Below are positions 36,154-46,031 of a stretch of 64,000 bases of DNA, one piece after another (the stretch's first letter is position 1; the number at the start of each line of letters is the position of its first letter). Origin of the DNA: Lachnospiraceae bacterium (GTDB lineage: Bacteria; Bacillota; Clostridia; Lachnospirales; Lachnospiraceae); the NCBI GenBank assembly GCA_017623295.1, contig JAGAPK010000055.1, forward strand, positions 34,873-98,872, given 5' to 3'. The translations under genes were made by a program, and so were the position numbers. Below the pieces are notes generated by a model, which searched no databases, was not told where the DNA came from, and saw only the letters and a program-made list of their open reading frames with translations.

Positions 36154-37410
36154 ATGAAAAAGAAAGATTTGAGTTCTACATTCCAAGATAATATGTCGTT
36201 ACCCATACATCGTTGGTACAGATATACAGCTGGTTTTTCAGCTGAGTGGGTAGAACAAGTAGTAAATGAATACTCAAAAAAAAATGAAAACAAGAATATT
36301 GTTGTGCTTGATCCGTTTGCCGGTTCGGGAACGACACTATTGGCGTGCGATAAGATTGGTGTAACATCATATGGGTATGAATCTCATCCACTGGTAAATA
36401 GAATCGCTTCGGCTAAATTGATGTGGGATGTTTCTGTTGATTCAGTAAGTGATTTAGCAAAGGAAGTTATTATATACGCTAAAGAGAATGAAACCACAGC
36501 GGATACCTTTCCAGAAATAGTTACAAAATGCTATGACGAGAGTAATTTATTACAAATTACATCATTAAAGAAAGCTTTAAAGCATTATGAGAATAATTCA
36601 AAAGAATATAGTATAGTTTGGGTTGGTTTTGTATCTATGCTAAGAGCAGCTTCACATGCAGGTACTGCGACATGGCAATATGTTTTGCCAAATAAGACAA
36701 AAGCTAAGGTGTCTGGCGCTTATGAAGCGTTTGAAAAGCAAATAGATATAATGGTTGATGATATAAATCAATTTCAATCGTATAATGTACAAAAAAGATC
36801 GACTTTATTAATGCAAGATGCGAGAGAAAAATCGACATTAGAAGATAATTCAATTGATCTTGTTGTGACTTCTCCGCCCTATGCAAATAATTATGATTAT
36901 GCGGATGCAACTAGATTAGAGTTGTCAGTATTAGGTGAAATAAGATCATGGGGAGACTTGCAAAAAGTTATTAGACCTGGATTAGTGCGTTCATGTTCTC
37001 AAATGGTTTCAAAGGAAAAACCTAAAACATATGAATTTTTAAAAGATCCTTTATTGACACCAATATATGATGAGATATACGAGGTGTGTAAAAGTCTGGA
37101 AGCTGAAAAAGAGAATCATGGTGGTAAAAAGAATTATTACACAATGATTGCGTTATACTTCTTGGATTTGGCGAAAATATGGCAAGATTTACGAAGAGTA
37201 TGTAAAGAAGATTCTTTGGTTTGTTTTGTAATAGGAGACTCTGCTCCATATGGCGTATATGTTCCGGTTGATGAATGGTTAGGGAAACTTGCTGTCAATG
37301 CTGGATTTAAGGAATATTGGTTTGAGAAAACACGAGATAGAAATGTTAAATGGAAAAATAGAAAACATACTGTTCCTTTGAAAGAGGGAAGATTATGGGT
37401 TAGGGGGTAA
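36154..37410 (+). CDS. Site-specific DNA methyltransferase (N4-cytosine or N6-adenine)
   Basis: This 418-residue AdoMet-dependent enzyme has motif I DPFAGSGTT near residues 53-61 and the catalytic motif IV TSPPY near 239-243. The order (motif I first, motif IV second) differs from the beta class, in which motif IV comes first. TSPPY favours N4-cytosine methylation, though N6-adenine is possible. The N-terminal HRWYRYTAGFSAEWV precedes motif I. TTGGAGAAT stands before the ATG. The endonuclease gene begins two bases after its stop, as in a type II pair. Codon use is richer in AT (ATA, AGA, TTA) than the housekeeping genes on both sides, which suggests acquisition. Confidence 0.87.
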   Translation: MKKKDLSSTFQDNMSLPIHRWYRYTAGFSAEWVEQVVNEYSKKNENKNIVVLDPFAGSGTTLLACDKIGVTSYGYESHPLVNRIASAKLMWDVSVDSVSDLAKEVIIYAKENETTADTFPEIVTKCYDESNLLQITSLKKALKHYENNSKEYSIVWVGFVSMLRAASHAGTATWQYVLPNKTKAKVSGAYEAFEKQIDIMVDDINQFQSYNVQKRSTLLMQDAREKSTLEDNSIDLVVTSPPYANNYDYADATRLELSVLGEIRSWGDLQKVIRPGLVRSCSQMVSKEKPKTYEFLKDPLLTPIYDEIYEVCKSLEAEKENHGGKKNYYTMIALYFLDLAKIWQDLRRVCKEDSLVCFVIGDSAPYGVYVPVDEWLGKLAVNAGFKEYWFEKTRDRNVKWKNRKHTVPLKEGRLWVRG

Positions 37411-37412
37411 AA

Positions 37413-38279
37413 ATGGCAAAATCGCCTGCGCATCGTTTTGGACAAATAATCGGGGATTTATTAGAAGAAGCCATGTATGAATATTGTAAACCGATAGCTG
37501 ATAATCATGGATTATATTTAGATTATAAACATGAAAGAGCCGCTAGAAGTGGAAACAAGGAAGTAAAATGGGAAGATATTAATGGAAATATCCATAAGCT
37601 TGACATTGTAATGGAAAAGAGTGGAACTGAGGCTGAGTATGGAAAGCCTAAAGTGTTTATAGAGGTGGCATGGAGAAGATATACAAAACATGCAAAAGCA
37701 AAGGCACAGGAAATCTCTGCAGCCATAACGCCGCTTGTTGCTAGATATTGTGATTCTAGTCCATTTTTTGGAGCGGTTTTAGCTGGTGAATTTACAAATA
37801 CTTCTTTGGAACAGATGCATTCGGAAGGATTTGAATTATTATATTTCCCTACTAGTATGATAGAGGAAGTATATAGAAAACAAGGAATAAATGCTCATTG
37901 GGATGAAACTACTTCTGAAGAAGAATTACAGAACAGAGTTGCTCTAATGGAAGCTATGAGCAAAGATGATAGAAAAAAGTTGAAGAAGGCATTGGTGGAT
38001 GCGAATGAAAAGCAATGGAAATCATTTGTTAAAAAAATAAATCTTGCACTTGCTAGGAATATAGAAAATATTCGTGTATTAGCTCTGTATGGTGGAATAC
38101 AAGAATTTTTAAGTATAACAGATGCATGTGAATATATTACAAATAAGCCAGAAGAAAGTAACGGTAATAAAATATACAAGTATGAGATAAGTGTATATTT
38201 TTCTAATGGCGATAAAATAGAAACGCAATTTAAAGAAAAGAATAATGCAATTATGTTTTTGAGACAATTGGAAACATAA
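37413..38279 (+). CDS. Probable restriction endonuclease paired with the methyltransferase
   Basis: The 288-residue soluble protein has a segment that could be a PD-(D/E)xK nuclease core: KLDIVMEK near residues 66-73, then after about 15 residues KVFIEVAWRRYTKHAKAKAQE. Asp68 and the Glu in FIEV would be the acidic metal ligands; the usual Lys two residues after Glu is replaced by Ala, with Arg/Lys residues just beyond. No other family is recognised. The assignment rests mainly on its position two bases after a methyltransferase gene and its AT-rich composition. The C-terminal 60 residues are a separate beta-rich region. Confidence 0.65.
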   Translation: MAKSPAHRFGQIIGDLLEEAMYEYCKPIADNHGLYLDYKHERAARSGNKEVKWEDINGNIHKLDIVMEKSGTEAEYGKPKVFIEVAWRRYTKHAKAKAQEISAAITPLVARYCDSSPFFGAVLAGEFTNTSLEQMHSEGFELLYFPTSMIEEVYRKQGINAHWDETTSEEELQNRVALMEAMSKDDRKKLKKALVDANEKQWKSFVKKINLALARNIENIRVLALYGGIQEFLSITDACEYITNKPEESNGNKIYKYEISVYFSNGDKIETQFKEKNNAIMFLRQLET

Positions 38280-38340
38280 ACCACGATAAAAACGACCACA
38301 ATTTTTAAACTGCTTGAAAATTATATAAAATAGAAAAACC

Positions 38341-38369
38341 AAAGGACCCGGAAAATTCCGAGTCCTTTT
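38341..38369. terminator. Bidirectional terminator at the right border of the R-M cassette
   Basis: AAAGGACCCGGAA (38341-38353) pairs with TTCCGAGTCCTTT (38356-38368), with T-rich DNA on the outer side in both directions. It can serve both the endonuclease gene and the converging pfp gene. Confidence 0.88.
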
Positions 38370-38383
38370 CACATTACAAAATC

Positions 38384-40045
38384 TTATTTTGCCTGCTCAA
38401 GAGCAAGAGTTACAGTTGTAATATCACAAACTTCTGTTGGTCCGTAGTACTGGATAGCACCTGGGAATTTGTAACATGTTTCAACTGCCCATTCGTCACG
38501 GTGAGCTTCGAAATACTTGAATGGTGCACCATCAAGTTCAACAAGGGCTTTCTTGATAACTGGCTTATCTTCGCCGTGTCTTCTTTCGATGTTCATCATC
38601 TTAGTAATTGGCATACCGCCTGCAACCCATTCATTTGCCGGAGCAGAGAGGTTGGAAACTTTGGATAAGTATCCGTTGTAACCATACTGAATCAGCATGA
38701 ATGCATTGTATCCTAATGAGTAGCAGTAATCTGAGTCAAAGTTTGAAGGGAAAGCACATCTTCCTTCATATCCTAAGAAGTGATGAAGTGGGCTGAATTT
38801 GCCTTTGTATGTGCCTGCTGCTTTTCTGGCTGCTAATTTATCTGCTACAAGTGCAGAGAATAATTTCTCAGATTCAATTAAAGAAACCTGTACGTTTCCG
38901 TGAGGATCTCTTTCTAAGAATAACTGCTGCTGGATTGTCTGTGGAAGGATTGCAAATACTTCCATAGATTCTTTTGTTAAACCATTTTCGATAAATGCAT
39001 ATTTTTCTGCCCATGTTGGAAGAGCATTGAATGCATCTGCTTTGCTTCCTGCAAGGAGTTCGTTGATTTCCTGAATTAATACAGAGAATTCAGGAACGAA
39101 TTCTACAACGCCTTCAGGGATAACTGCAACACCGAAGTTCATTCCTTTTGCTGCTCTCTTTTCTACGGAATCAGCAATGTAATCAGCGATTGCGGAAAGA
39201 GACATTTTCTTAGCTGCAACTTCTTCTGAAATCAAGCAGATGTTTGGCTGAGTTTCAAGAGCACACTCTAAGGCAACGTGGGAAGCAGAACGTCCCATAA
39301 CCTTAACAAAGTGCCAATATTTCTTAGCGGAGTTAGCATCTCTTTCGATGTTTCCGATGATTTCGCTGTATGTTTTTGTAGCAGTATCGAAACCGAAAGA
39401 ACATTCGATATCTTCGTTCTTTAAGTCACCGTCAATTGTCTTAGGACATCCGATTACCTGAACGCCTGTGTTATTAGCTGCAAAGTATTCTGCAAGAACA
39501 GCAGCGTTTGTATTGGAATCGTCACCACCGATGATAACGATAGCTGTAATGCCGTGTTTTTTACATACTTCAGCAGCGATAGCAAACTGTTCGTTTGTTT
39601 CAAGTTTTGTTCTACCGGAACCGATGATATCAAAACCACCTGTATTTCTGAACTGGTTGATATATTCGTCATCAAAAATGAGGTAATCATCTTCGATCAG
39701 TCCACTTGGACCGCCTTTGAAACCATAAAGTTCATTTTCTTTGTTTGTTGCTTTTAAAGCGTCATATAAACCGCAAACAACATTGTGTCCACCAGGAGCC
39801 TGTCCACCGGAAAGGATAACACCTACAACCTGTTTCTTTGCTTCAGATGTGTTCTGGCCTTTCTGGAAAGTGATTTCCTTTTTGCCGTAAGTATTAGGGA
39901 AAAGTGTTTTGATTTTTTCCTGATCAGCTACGCTCTGAGTTTCTTCGCCTTCCTTTACGCAGATGTCTGCAATGCCGTTTCTAAGCATTCCAGGAAGCTT
40001 TGGTGCGTACTCATATCTAGCTTTTTGTAATGGTGAAATAGTCAT
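38384..40045 (-). CDS. pfp: PPi-dependent 6-phosphofructokinase, long form
   Basis: The 553-residue enzyme reversibly converts fructose-6-phosphate and PPi to fructose-1,6-bisphosphate and phosphate. The nucleotide-position motif is GGDDS at 173-177 (Asp where ATP enzymes have Gly) and PKTIDGD at 201-207 carries the Lys; together these mark PPi dependence. The length fits the long group related to plant and spirochaete enzymes. The frame extends 12 codons upstream, but AAAGGAGAG before ATG 40045 decides. With pfkA in the same window, the cell can run glycolysis with ATP or save energy with PPi. Confidence 0.93.
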   Translation of the reverse strand: MTISPLQKARYEYAPKLPGMLRNGIADICVKEGEETQSVADQEKIKTLFPNTYGKKEITFQKGQNTSEAKKQVVGVILSGGQAPGGHNVVCGLYDALKATNKENELYGFKGGPSGLIEDDYLIFDDEYINQFRNTGGFDIIGSGRTKLETNEQFAIAAEVCKKHGITAIVIIGGDDSNTNAAVLAEYFAANNTGVQVIGCPKTIDGDLKNEDIECSFGFDTATKTYSEIIGNIERDANSAKKYWHFVKVMGRSASHVALECALETQPNICLISEEVAAKKMSLSAIADYIADSVEKRAAKGMNFGVAVIPEGVVEFVPEFSVLIQEINELLAGSKADAFNALPTWAEKYAFIENGLTKESMEVFAILPQTIQQQLFLERDPHGNVQVSLIESEKLFSALVADKLAARKAAGTYKGKFSPLHHFLGYEGRCAFPSNFDSDYCYSLGYNAFMLIQYGYNGYLSKVSNLSAPANEWVAGGMPITKMMNIERRHGEDKPVIKKALVELDGAPFKYFEAHRDEWAVETCYKFPGAIQYYGPTEVCDITTVTLALEQAK

Positions 40046-40080
40046 AATTATCTCTCCTTTTATATTTTTATCCAGAATCA

Positions 40081-40109
40081 ATTTTAGTATATTTTAGTCA
40101 TAAAGTAAA
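40081..40109 (-). promoter_or_regulatory. Sigma-A promoter of pfp
   Basis: On the minus strand TTTACT (40104-40109) and TAAAAT (40081-40086) are 17 bases apart, 35 bases before the start codon. Confidence 0.6.
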
Positions 40110-40224
40110 CCTTTATCATAGGAAAAAGGTTTATTTTGTTGCAAAGATATGTGCAATTATTGATTTCCTATTGATTATCTAGTAAATTATTATTATTGAA
40201 GTAAACGTATTTAGGAGGCGGGGT

Positions 40225-43200
40225 ATGAAGCTAAGAAAGAGAGTTACTACAGGCATTTTGGCTGCTGCACTTGTTATTTCGTCATTGCAGTTTTCGACAG
40301 TGACTGTCAGAGCGGAAGAAATATCACAGGAGATAGCGGATGAGGTTTCTGATATAGAAGATACAAATTCCGAGAAAGAAACGGTGTCCCAAGATACAAA
40401 TGAGGGAGAAAAAGAAAATTCAGAGAACAGCGAATCTGATATAGAAGACGAGGAAACGGAAGAAAATTCAGAGAATAGCGAATCTGATGTAGAAAACGAG
40501 GAAACGGAAGAAAATTCAGAGAACAGCGAATCTGATATAGAAGACGAGGAAACGGAAGAAAATTCAGAGAACAGCGAATCTGATGCAGAAGACGAGGAAA
40601 CAGAAAATTCTGCTAGTTTGATAAAAATACAAGAAACTTCACAGTTGGAGATGGCAGATGCAGAAATGGAGGGAGTCTATCAGTTTGGAGATTCACCATC
40701 GAAGGAAAGAGAAACTTCGTCATCTGGCATGACTTCAATGGATGCAGATGATACCGGTACAACGAGTACAGATAGCATAGAAGAATATCTCTATCAGCAG
40801 ATGTTAATGCGTAATACAACGATTGATATTCAAAATTATAATATATCGGTTAGCAGTTTGAAGAGTCTGTTTAGTGGTATTTTAAACGAGCATCCCGATC
40901 TTTATTTTGTTGAAAGAAGTTATTCGTACTCCTATGCCGGTACGACTGTTTACAGTCTTAAACTTACTTATGACGATACTTTGGATGACACTGCTTTTCA
41001 AAAGGCAAAGGAAACGGCTCTATCTGTTGTGAATCAAGAAATGAGCGAACTGGAGAAAGCCATTGCATTACATGATTATCTGGTTGTGAACTGTGAATAT
41101 GATAAAGAGAATCTGGATGCTAACACGATTCCGGATACTTCTTACTCAGCTTATGGAGTGTTGGTTAATCGTATTGCTGTTTGTAATGGGTATGCACTTG
41201 CTTATAAATATTTGCTTAATCAGGTTGGAATTGAGTGTTACATGGTAAGCAGCGATACCATGAATCACGCATGGAATTTAATTGTTTTAAATGGACAATA
41301 CTATCAGGTAGATGTTACATGGGATGATCCGACATGGGATTTGATTGGTAGAGCGTGCCATACATATATGTTTTGCAGTGATGATGCTTTTTCAGGACAC
41401 AGTGACTGGGAAGTGACAAGCGGTAGTAGTGTAGTAAATTATACCGCTATTGATACAAGTTATGATGCTGCTTTTTGGAAAAGCTGCAAATCACCGTTGG
41501 TTATAGAGGGAGATGACTGTTACTATATATCATCTGCTGACTGGGCTATTAAAAAAAGTAGCTTGTCAGATGTTACAAATGCAGGAACAACAATCGTTAA
41601 CATAGGCAAATGGACGGTATGGGGGAATGACTATAGTTATTGGAGTGGTACCTATTCCGGATTGTTTTTAGCAAGTAATCGTTTGTATTATAATGATAAA
41701 ACAGCTATTTATAGCATAGCATTGGATGGGACCGAAAAGTGTACTGAGTTCACGGCAGATACTACAGACGGATATATTTATGGTAGTGCCTATTGCCAGG
41801 GAAAAGTGCTTTATTCCATTCACCAGACTCCGAATATGACGGAAAAAGAAACTGTATTAACAGCAGATATTAAGATTGGATCGGGAGAGTCAGCCACTAT
41901 TCCGGTGGAAAGTATTGAATTGAGCGAGGAAAGCCTCGCATTAACTACGTGCGAAACAGCTACGTTGGTTGCAACGGTTTACCCGGAAAATGCGACCAAT
42001 TCCACTGTGACGTGGACAAGCAGTAATGATGCGGTTGCGGAGGTGGAAAATGGCGTAGTAAAAGCAGTTGCAGCTGGTAAATGTAATATTACGGCGGCAG
42101 CAGATGGTAAAGAGGCAGTCTGCAGTGTAACGGTAACTGCGGGAGATATTGCAAAAGGAACTGTTGATGAGAGCTATGGACAAATCACATGGGTAATTGA
42201 CAAAGAAGGCAAGCTGTCAGTTACAGGAACCGGCGATTTTTCAGATGTGACCACTGCTGACAGAGCACCCTGGTATCTTTACCGTAGCAATATTAAATCA
42301 GCAGAAATTAACGTAACAGGGATGATAAATGCCTCCTATATGTTTAATGGCTGTGGTAGCCTGAGCATCGTAGATTTAAGTAATCTTAGTACGAAGGATA
42401 TGCAGTCTGTGACTGATATGTTTTCAAATTGCGGTAGTTTAGCAACAATCTATACACCATGTAATCTTACATTAGCAGTTGCACTCCCTGTTGGTACCGG
42501 AGATGTCTGGTATCGACCAAATGGAACGACAATTACGCAGTTACCTCAAAACTTTAGTTACAGTATAGAGGTAACCAAAAATAAAGTGCCTTCCAGTATA
42601 GAACCGCATATTACAGTAGAAAAGATAAAGACAGCATTCGAATGTGGTGACACTTTAAATATAGATGATTTGACAGTAAGCTTTTATAGCAGTGACGGAA
42701 CAATTACCAAAGTTACGGATTATAGCACAAACGCAGACGAAATAGATATGGCTGTTCCGGGAACAAAGTTGCTGGAAATAACCTATAATGGTTTGACTGT
42801 GACTGTAGAGTTAACTGTGTCTGCAAAACCGATTATAAAAGAGAATGTAGAAATTTCGGGAATTACAATACAGAACAGTGTATATAGTGGCACTGCAGTT
42901 TCCTACAGTGGAAATGCAATGGTAAAGACTTCCGATAATACAGATATAACGGATAAGGTAATACTTGACTACAAATATAGCGGAGTTCAAGCTGATGGTA
43001 GTAGTTATACCAATTCTGATAATGCACCTGTCAATGCAGGAAAATATGCCCTGACAGTATCGGTTTCAGAGGACGATGAAAATTATACCGGAAGTGTGGA
43101 ATATCAGTTTGAAATATCAAAAGCATCGATAATTGTTGCGGCTTTGGAGAATGTTATTTATATAGGAGAATCCAAAAGTTTACCTGATTTATATAAATAT

Positions 43201-45885
43201 GAGGTAAAGGAGTTGGTGGAAGGCGATAAACTGATAACAGAACCTACATTTTCATATACTGATTTGGATGGAAATGAATTAAGCAAAGATGATATAAATT
43301 TGACCGAAACGGGCAGTTACTATATTATTCCGGCAAATGCAGATGCTGGTATGAATTATACGATTACCTATCAGAAGGGCGTGCTTGTCATGGAGAAACG
43401 GAACGTGGAATGTACCGTTACTTTTGATCTCAATGGATGTATCGCTGAAAGTTTGCAGGTTGTTAGTGTTGCAGCAGGCAGTTTGATCGATGAACCGGAA
43501 GTACCTGAAGCTGAAGGACATATTTTTAAGGGATGGTATAAGGATAAAGCATGTACTAAAGTCTGGAATTTTAGTACGAATACAGTACAGGGCGATATCA
43601 CATTGTATGCTTGTTGGGTAGTTGCACCGGTGCAGGATATAACAGGCGCTGATTTGTGCATTCAGGAAATTCAGAACCCAACCTATACCGGAAGTGCGCT
43701 CAAACCGACAGTACTTGTGTATTCCGGTGATGGAGAAACACTCTTAAAAGCAGGTAAAGACTATACTATAAAATATTACAATAATATAAATGCCGATACT
43801 GCAGATGAGGCAGAACTGGGTGGTATTAGTCAGACAGGGATAGAAGGTGATAATGGTTTTACTACTAAGCTTGCTTATATAGTTATTACCGGTAAAGGAA
43901 ACTATAAGGGAACTATTTATCAGAATTTTCATATTGATGCAGCATCTATTTCAGCGCAGCAGCAAGAAGGGAATGGCACACTGTCATCTGGATTTGTAAT
44001 GAAATATACAGAGCAGTTAGTTGTCAACACTAGAAATGCGCTGAAACCATTTGCCTCATTAAGATATAAAAAGGCAATGAAAGCTGGAACAGATTATGAA
44101 GTGGTTTTGACGGCATTGAATGCTTATGATGCGCAAAACAATGTTTTAGAAAACGGCAGTATAATTAGCAAGAATGGTGAAAAAAATACACTCCCTGTCA
44201 TTCCGTCAGGTTACTACGGAACATTTCTGATGACTGTTACAGGTACCGGAAATTATACAGGAACAATTACCAAGACTATTTATGTGTCGGACAAGAATCA
44301 TTTAATCAAGAATGCATCTATTACATTGGGAAAAAACCAAAAGACAATAAAAGGCAAAACTCGGGAGGAGTTAGAGGGTGGAATTACCCTGACTCCGGCA
44401 TATTATGATGCTTCTGCGAAAAAATATTATATCGTGGGAGAAGATGGTGTTACGAGTGAGGAAATCAGTGGAAATGATGCTTTTACAGTGAAGTTTGGTA
44501 AGACGTTTCTCGTATATGGACAGGATTTTACCATTGATTACACAAATAATACAGCAGTAGGAACTGCAACCATGACTATTACAGGTATTGGTGAGTATGC
44601 AGGAACTAAAAATGTTAATTTCAAGATTAATGGAACGGCTTTTAATACTAAAAATATCGTTGTAGATAGTACAAGCTTCCAAACATCAATGAGCTATGTC
44701 GGAAAAGCTTTGACACAGAATGGGGTTGTGCTTTATCCAAAGGGTGGCAGTGTAGACGATGCGCTTATTTATGGAAGAGATTACACAATCAGTTATGCGA
44801 ATAATCTGAAGAAGGGCACAGCTACTATGACTTTTACGGCAAAAACTACTTCCGGTTATAGTGGCAGTTTTAAGAAAACTTTCAAAATTACGGCAGCGGA
44901 ATTTAAGGATATAGCAGACGTCACTACTGTAGTGTCTGTTTCTGGAGAGAATAGTATACAATACCAAGATGATGGTAGTGTAAGATTTGAAGGAACGGTA
45001 TACTACACGAAGGAAGGCGCAAAGCTTTCTGATCGATTACAGCTCATAAATAGAGAAACAGGCACTGTTTTAAAAGAAGGAACAGACTATAAGATAAGTT
45101 ATAAAAATAACAAGGCGGTTACAGTTGGAAAGACAATTGCAGATAATAAAAAGCCTTGCATGACCATCACGGGAAAAGGTAATTATGCGGGAACTGTGGC
45201 AGTGTATTTCGATATTAGTGAAGGGACTTTGACACAGGAAGATATCAGCGTTACGATGATGGCTTGGAATACGAGAAAGAACTATCGGTATGCACCCAAA
45301 ATAAAGATTGTAGACGGAAAGAAAACATTGAGTGCCGGTGCTAAAAAAGATTATGTTGTGACCTATGAAAATAATGACCAGGAAAATGTAACAAAATATG
45401 TAAATGGCGAGATCGATGCCAAAACACCTGTAGCGGTTATTACCATACCGGAAGGAAGTAGTTATAGTCTGGTTGGCGAAAACGGGGAAATAGTAACAGA
45501 GATTCGGGTACCATTGAAAATTTACAAGAAAGCATTGAAAAAGAATGAATTATACATTGTGGTGGAGAATCCTGTTTATACCGGTGGGCAATTAAAACCG
45601 TGTGGAGATGCGGTGAAAGTTTATATCGGCAGTGCCAAAGCTGTTAAGTCGGCAACAAAGGCAGGCGAGCGTGATGAGGATATTTTAACGGCGGAGAACG
45701 GAGCATATGGACTTTCAAGATTGACAGAAGGCACTGATTATATACTCAGTTACGGAACCAATGTAAAGGCGGGCAAGAACCAGGGAAGTCTTACAGTAAT
45801 TGGAAATTCCAAAGAGTATGGAGGCAGCATTACAGTCAAGTTTACGATTTTGAGTAAGGATATTTATAAGGAAAAACATCTCTAA
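40225..45885 (+). CDS. Large secreted transglutaminase-like and Ig-like surface protein
   Basis: The 1886-residue product has a signal peptide (1-31) and acidic 16-residue repeats at 64-127. A transglutaminase-like domain lies at about 230-400 with the full Cys320, His348, Asp363 triad (AVCNGYA, NHAWN, DVTWDD). It is followed by a Big_2 Ig-like domain near 555-635, a BspA-like segment near 655-770, further Ig-like modules, an InlB-type repeat near 1066-1130 and several tandem modules with NPxYTGxxLKP and TGKGNYxGT cores. No LPXTG sorting signal is seen, so anchoring is unclear. It is probably a cell-surface adhesin or wall-modifying protein. AGGAGGCGGGGT precedes the ATG. Confidence 0.87.
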   Translation: MKLRKRVTTGILAAALVISSLQFSTVTVRAEEISQEIADEVSDIEDTNSEKETVSQDTNEGEKENSENSESDIEDEETEENSENSESDVENEETEENSENSESDIEDEETEENSENSESDAEDEETENSASLIKIQETSQLEMADAEMEGVYQFGDSPSKERETSSSGMTSMDADDTGTTSTDSIEEYLYQQMLMRNTTIDIQNYNISVSSLKSLFSGILNEHPDLYFVERSYSYSYAGTTVYSLKLTYDDTLDDTAFQKAKETALSVVNQEMSELEKAIALHDYLVVNCEYDKENLDANTIPDTSYSAYGVLVNRIAVCNGYALAYKYLLNQVGIECYMVSSDTMNHAWNLIVLNGQYYQVDVTWDDPTWDLIGRACHTYMFCSDDAFSGHSDWEVTSGSSVVNYTAIDTSYDAAFWKSCKSPLVIEGDDCYYISSADWAIKKSSLSDVTNAGTTIVNIGKWTVWGNDYSYWSGTYSGLFLASNRLYYNDKTAIYSIALDGTEKCTEFTADTTDGYIYGSAYCQGKVLYSIHQTPNMTEKETVLTADIKIGSGESATIPVESIELSEESLALTTCETATLVATVYPENATNSTVTWTSSNDAVAEVENGVVKAVAAGKCNITAAADGKEAVCSVTVTAGDIAKGTVDESYGQITWVIDKEGKLSVTGTGDFSDVTTADRAPWYLYRSNIKSAEINVTGMINASYMFNGCGSLSIVDLSNLSTKDMQSVTDMFSNCGSLATIYTPCNLTLAVALPVGTGDVWYRPNGTTITQLPQNFSYSIEVTKNKVPSSIEPHITVEKIKTAFECGDTLNIDDLTVSFYSSDGTITKVTDYSTNADEIDMAVPGTKLLEITYNGLTVTVELTVSAKPIIKENVEISGITIQNSVYSGTAVSYSGNAMVKTSDNTDITDKVILDYKYSGVQADGSSYTNSDNAPVNAGKYALTVSVSEDDENYTGSVEYQFEISKASIIVAALENVIYIGESKSLPDLYKYEVKELVEGDKLITEPTFSYTDLDGNELSKDDINLTETGSYYIIPANADAGMNYTITYQKGVLVMEKRNVECTVTFDLNGCIAESLQVVSVAAGSLIDEPEVPEAEGHIFKGWYKDKACTKVWNFSTNTVQGDITLYACWVVAPVQDITGADLCIQEIQNPTYTGSALKPTVLVYSGDGETLLKAGKDYTIKYYNNINADTADEAELGGISQTGIEGDNGFTTKLAYIVITGKGNYKGTIYQNFHIDAASISAQQQEGNGTLSSGFVMKYTEQLVVNTRNALKPFASLRYKKAMKAGTDYEVVLTALNAYDAQNNVLENGSIISKNGEKNTLPVIPSGYYGTFLMTVTGTGNYTGTITKTIYVSDKNHLIKNASITLGKNQKTIKGKTREELEGGITLTPAYYDASAKKYYIVGEDGVTSEEISGNDAFTVKFGKTFLVYGQDFTIDYTNNTAVGTATMTITGIGEYAGTKNVNFKINGTAFNTKNIVVDSTSFQTSMSYVGKALTQNGVVLYPKGGSVDDALIYGRDYTISYANNLKKGTATMTFTAKTTSGYSGSFKKTFKITAAEFKDIADVTTVVSVSGENSIQYQDDGSVRFEGTVYYTKEGAKLSDRLQLINRETGTVLKEGTDYKISYKNNKAVTVGKTIADNKKPCMTITGKGNYAGTVAVYFDISEGTLTQEDISVTMMAWNTRKNYRYAPKIKIVDGKKTLSAGAKKDYVVTYENNDQENVTKYVNGEIDAKTPVAVITIPEGSSYSLVGENGEIVTEIRVPLKIYKKALKKNELYIVVENPVYTGGQLKPCGDAVKVYIGSAKAVKSATKAGERDEDILTAENGAYGLSRLTEGTDYILSYGTNVKAGKNQGSLTVIGNSKEYGGSITVKFTILSKDIYKEKHL
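40414..40605 (+). repeat. Four in-frame 48-bp tandem repeats in the surface protein gene
   Basis: Units at 40414-40461, 40462-40509, 40510-40557 and 40558-40605 each encode ENSENSESDxExEETE, with Ile, Val, Ile and Ala at the first variable position. They are nearly identical at DNA level, so copy number may change by slippage or recombination without a frameshift. Confidence 0.92.
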
Positions 45886-45893
45886 GCTAATCC

Positions 45894-45923
45894 TTGACAC
45901 AACCACGACAATTCCTATATAAT
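45894..45923 (+). promoter_or_regulatory. Consensus sigma-A promoter of the amino-acid ABC operon
   Basis: A perfect TTGACA (45894-45899) and a perfect TATAAT (45918-45923) are 18 bases apart, leaving a leader of about 100 bases. No riboswitch fold was recognised in that leader. Confidence 0.82.
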
Positions 45924-46031
45924 ATTATGCGTGGATTTGGGGCAGGGGACAAAAGTGTGAAAGTGATTCATACGTTCGCAGTTTGTATTCTGCCTGTTTT
46001 TATCCAAATTTTATATGGGAGGAGACTTATT

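Noticed and set aside
40414-40605. CRISPR-like array
   Set aside because: The repeats are contiguous, in frame and have no spacers; they encode protein repeats.
45840-45885. LPXTG sorting signal in the large surface protein
   Set aside because: The protein ends in a charged segment with no LPXTG motif, hydrophobic helix or basic tail.
45924-46031. Amino-acid riboswitch or T-box in the ABC operon leader
   Set aside because: No T-box sequence and no known aptamer; only a weak four-bp hairpin (GCAG/CTGC) is seen.
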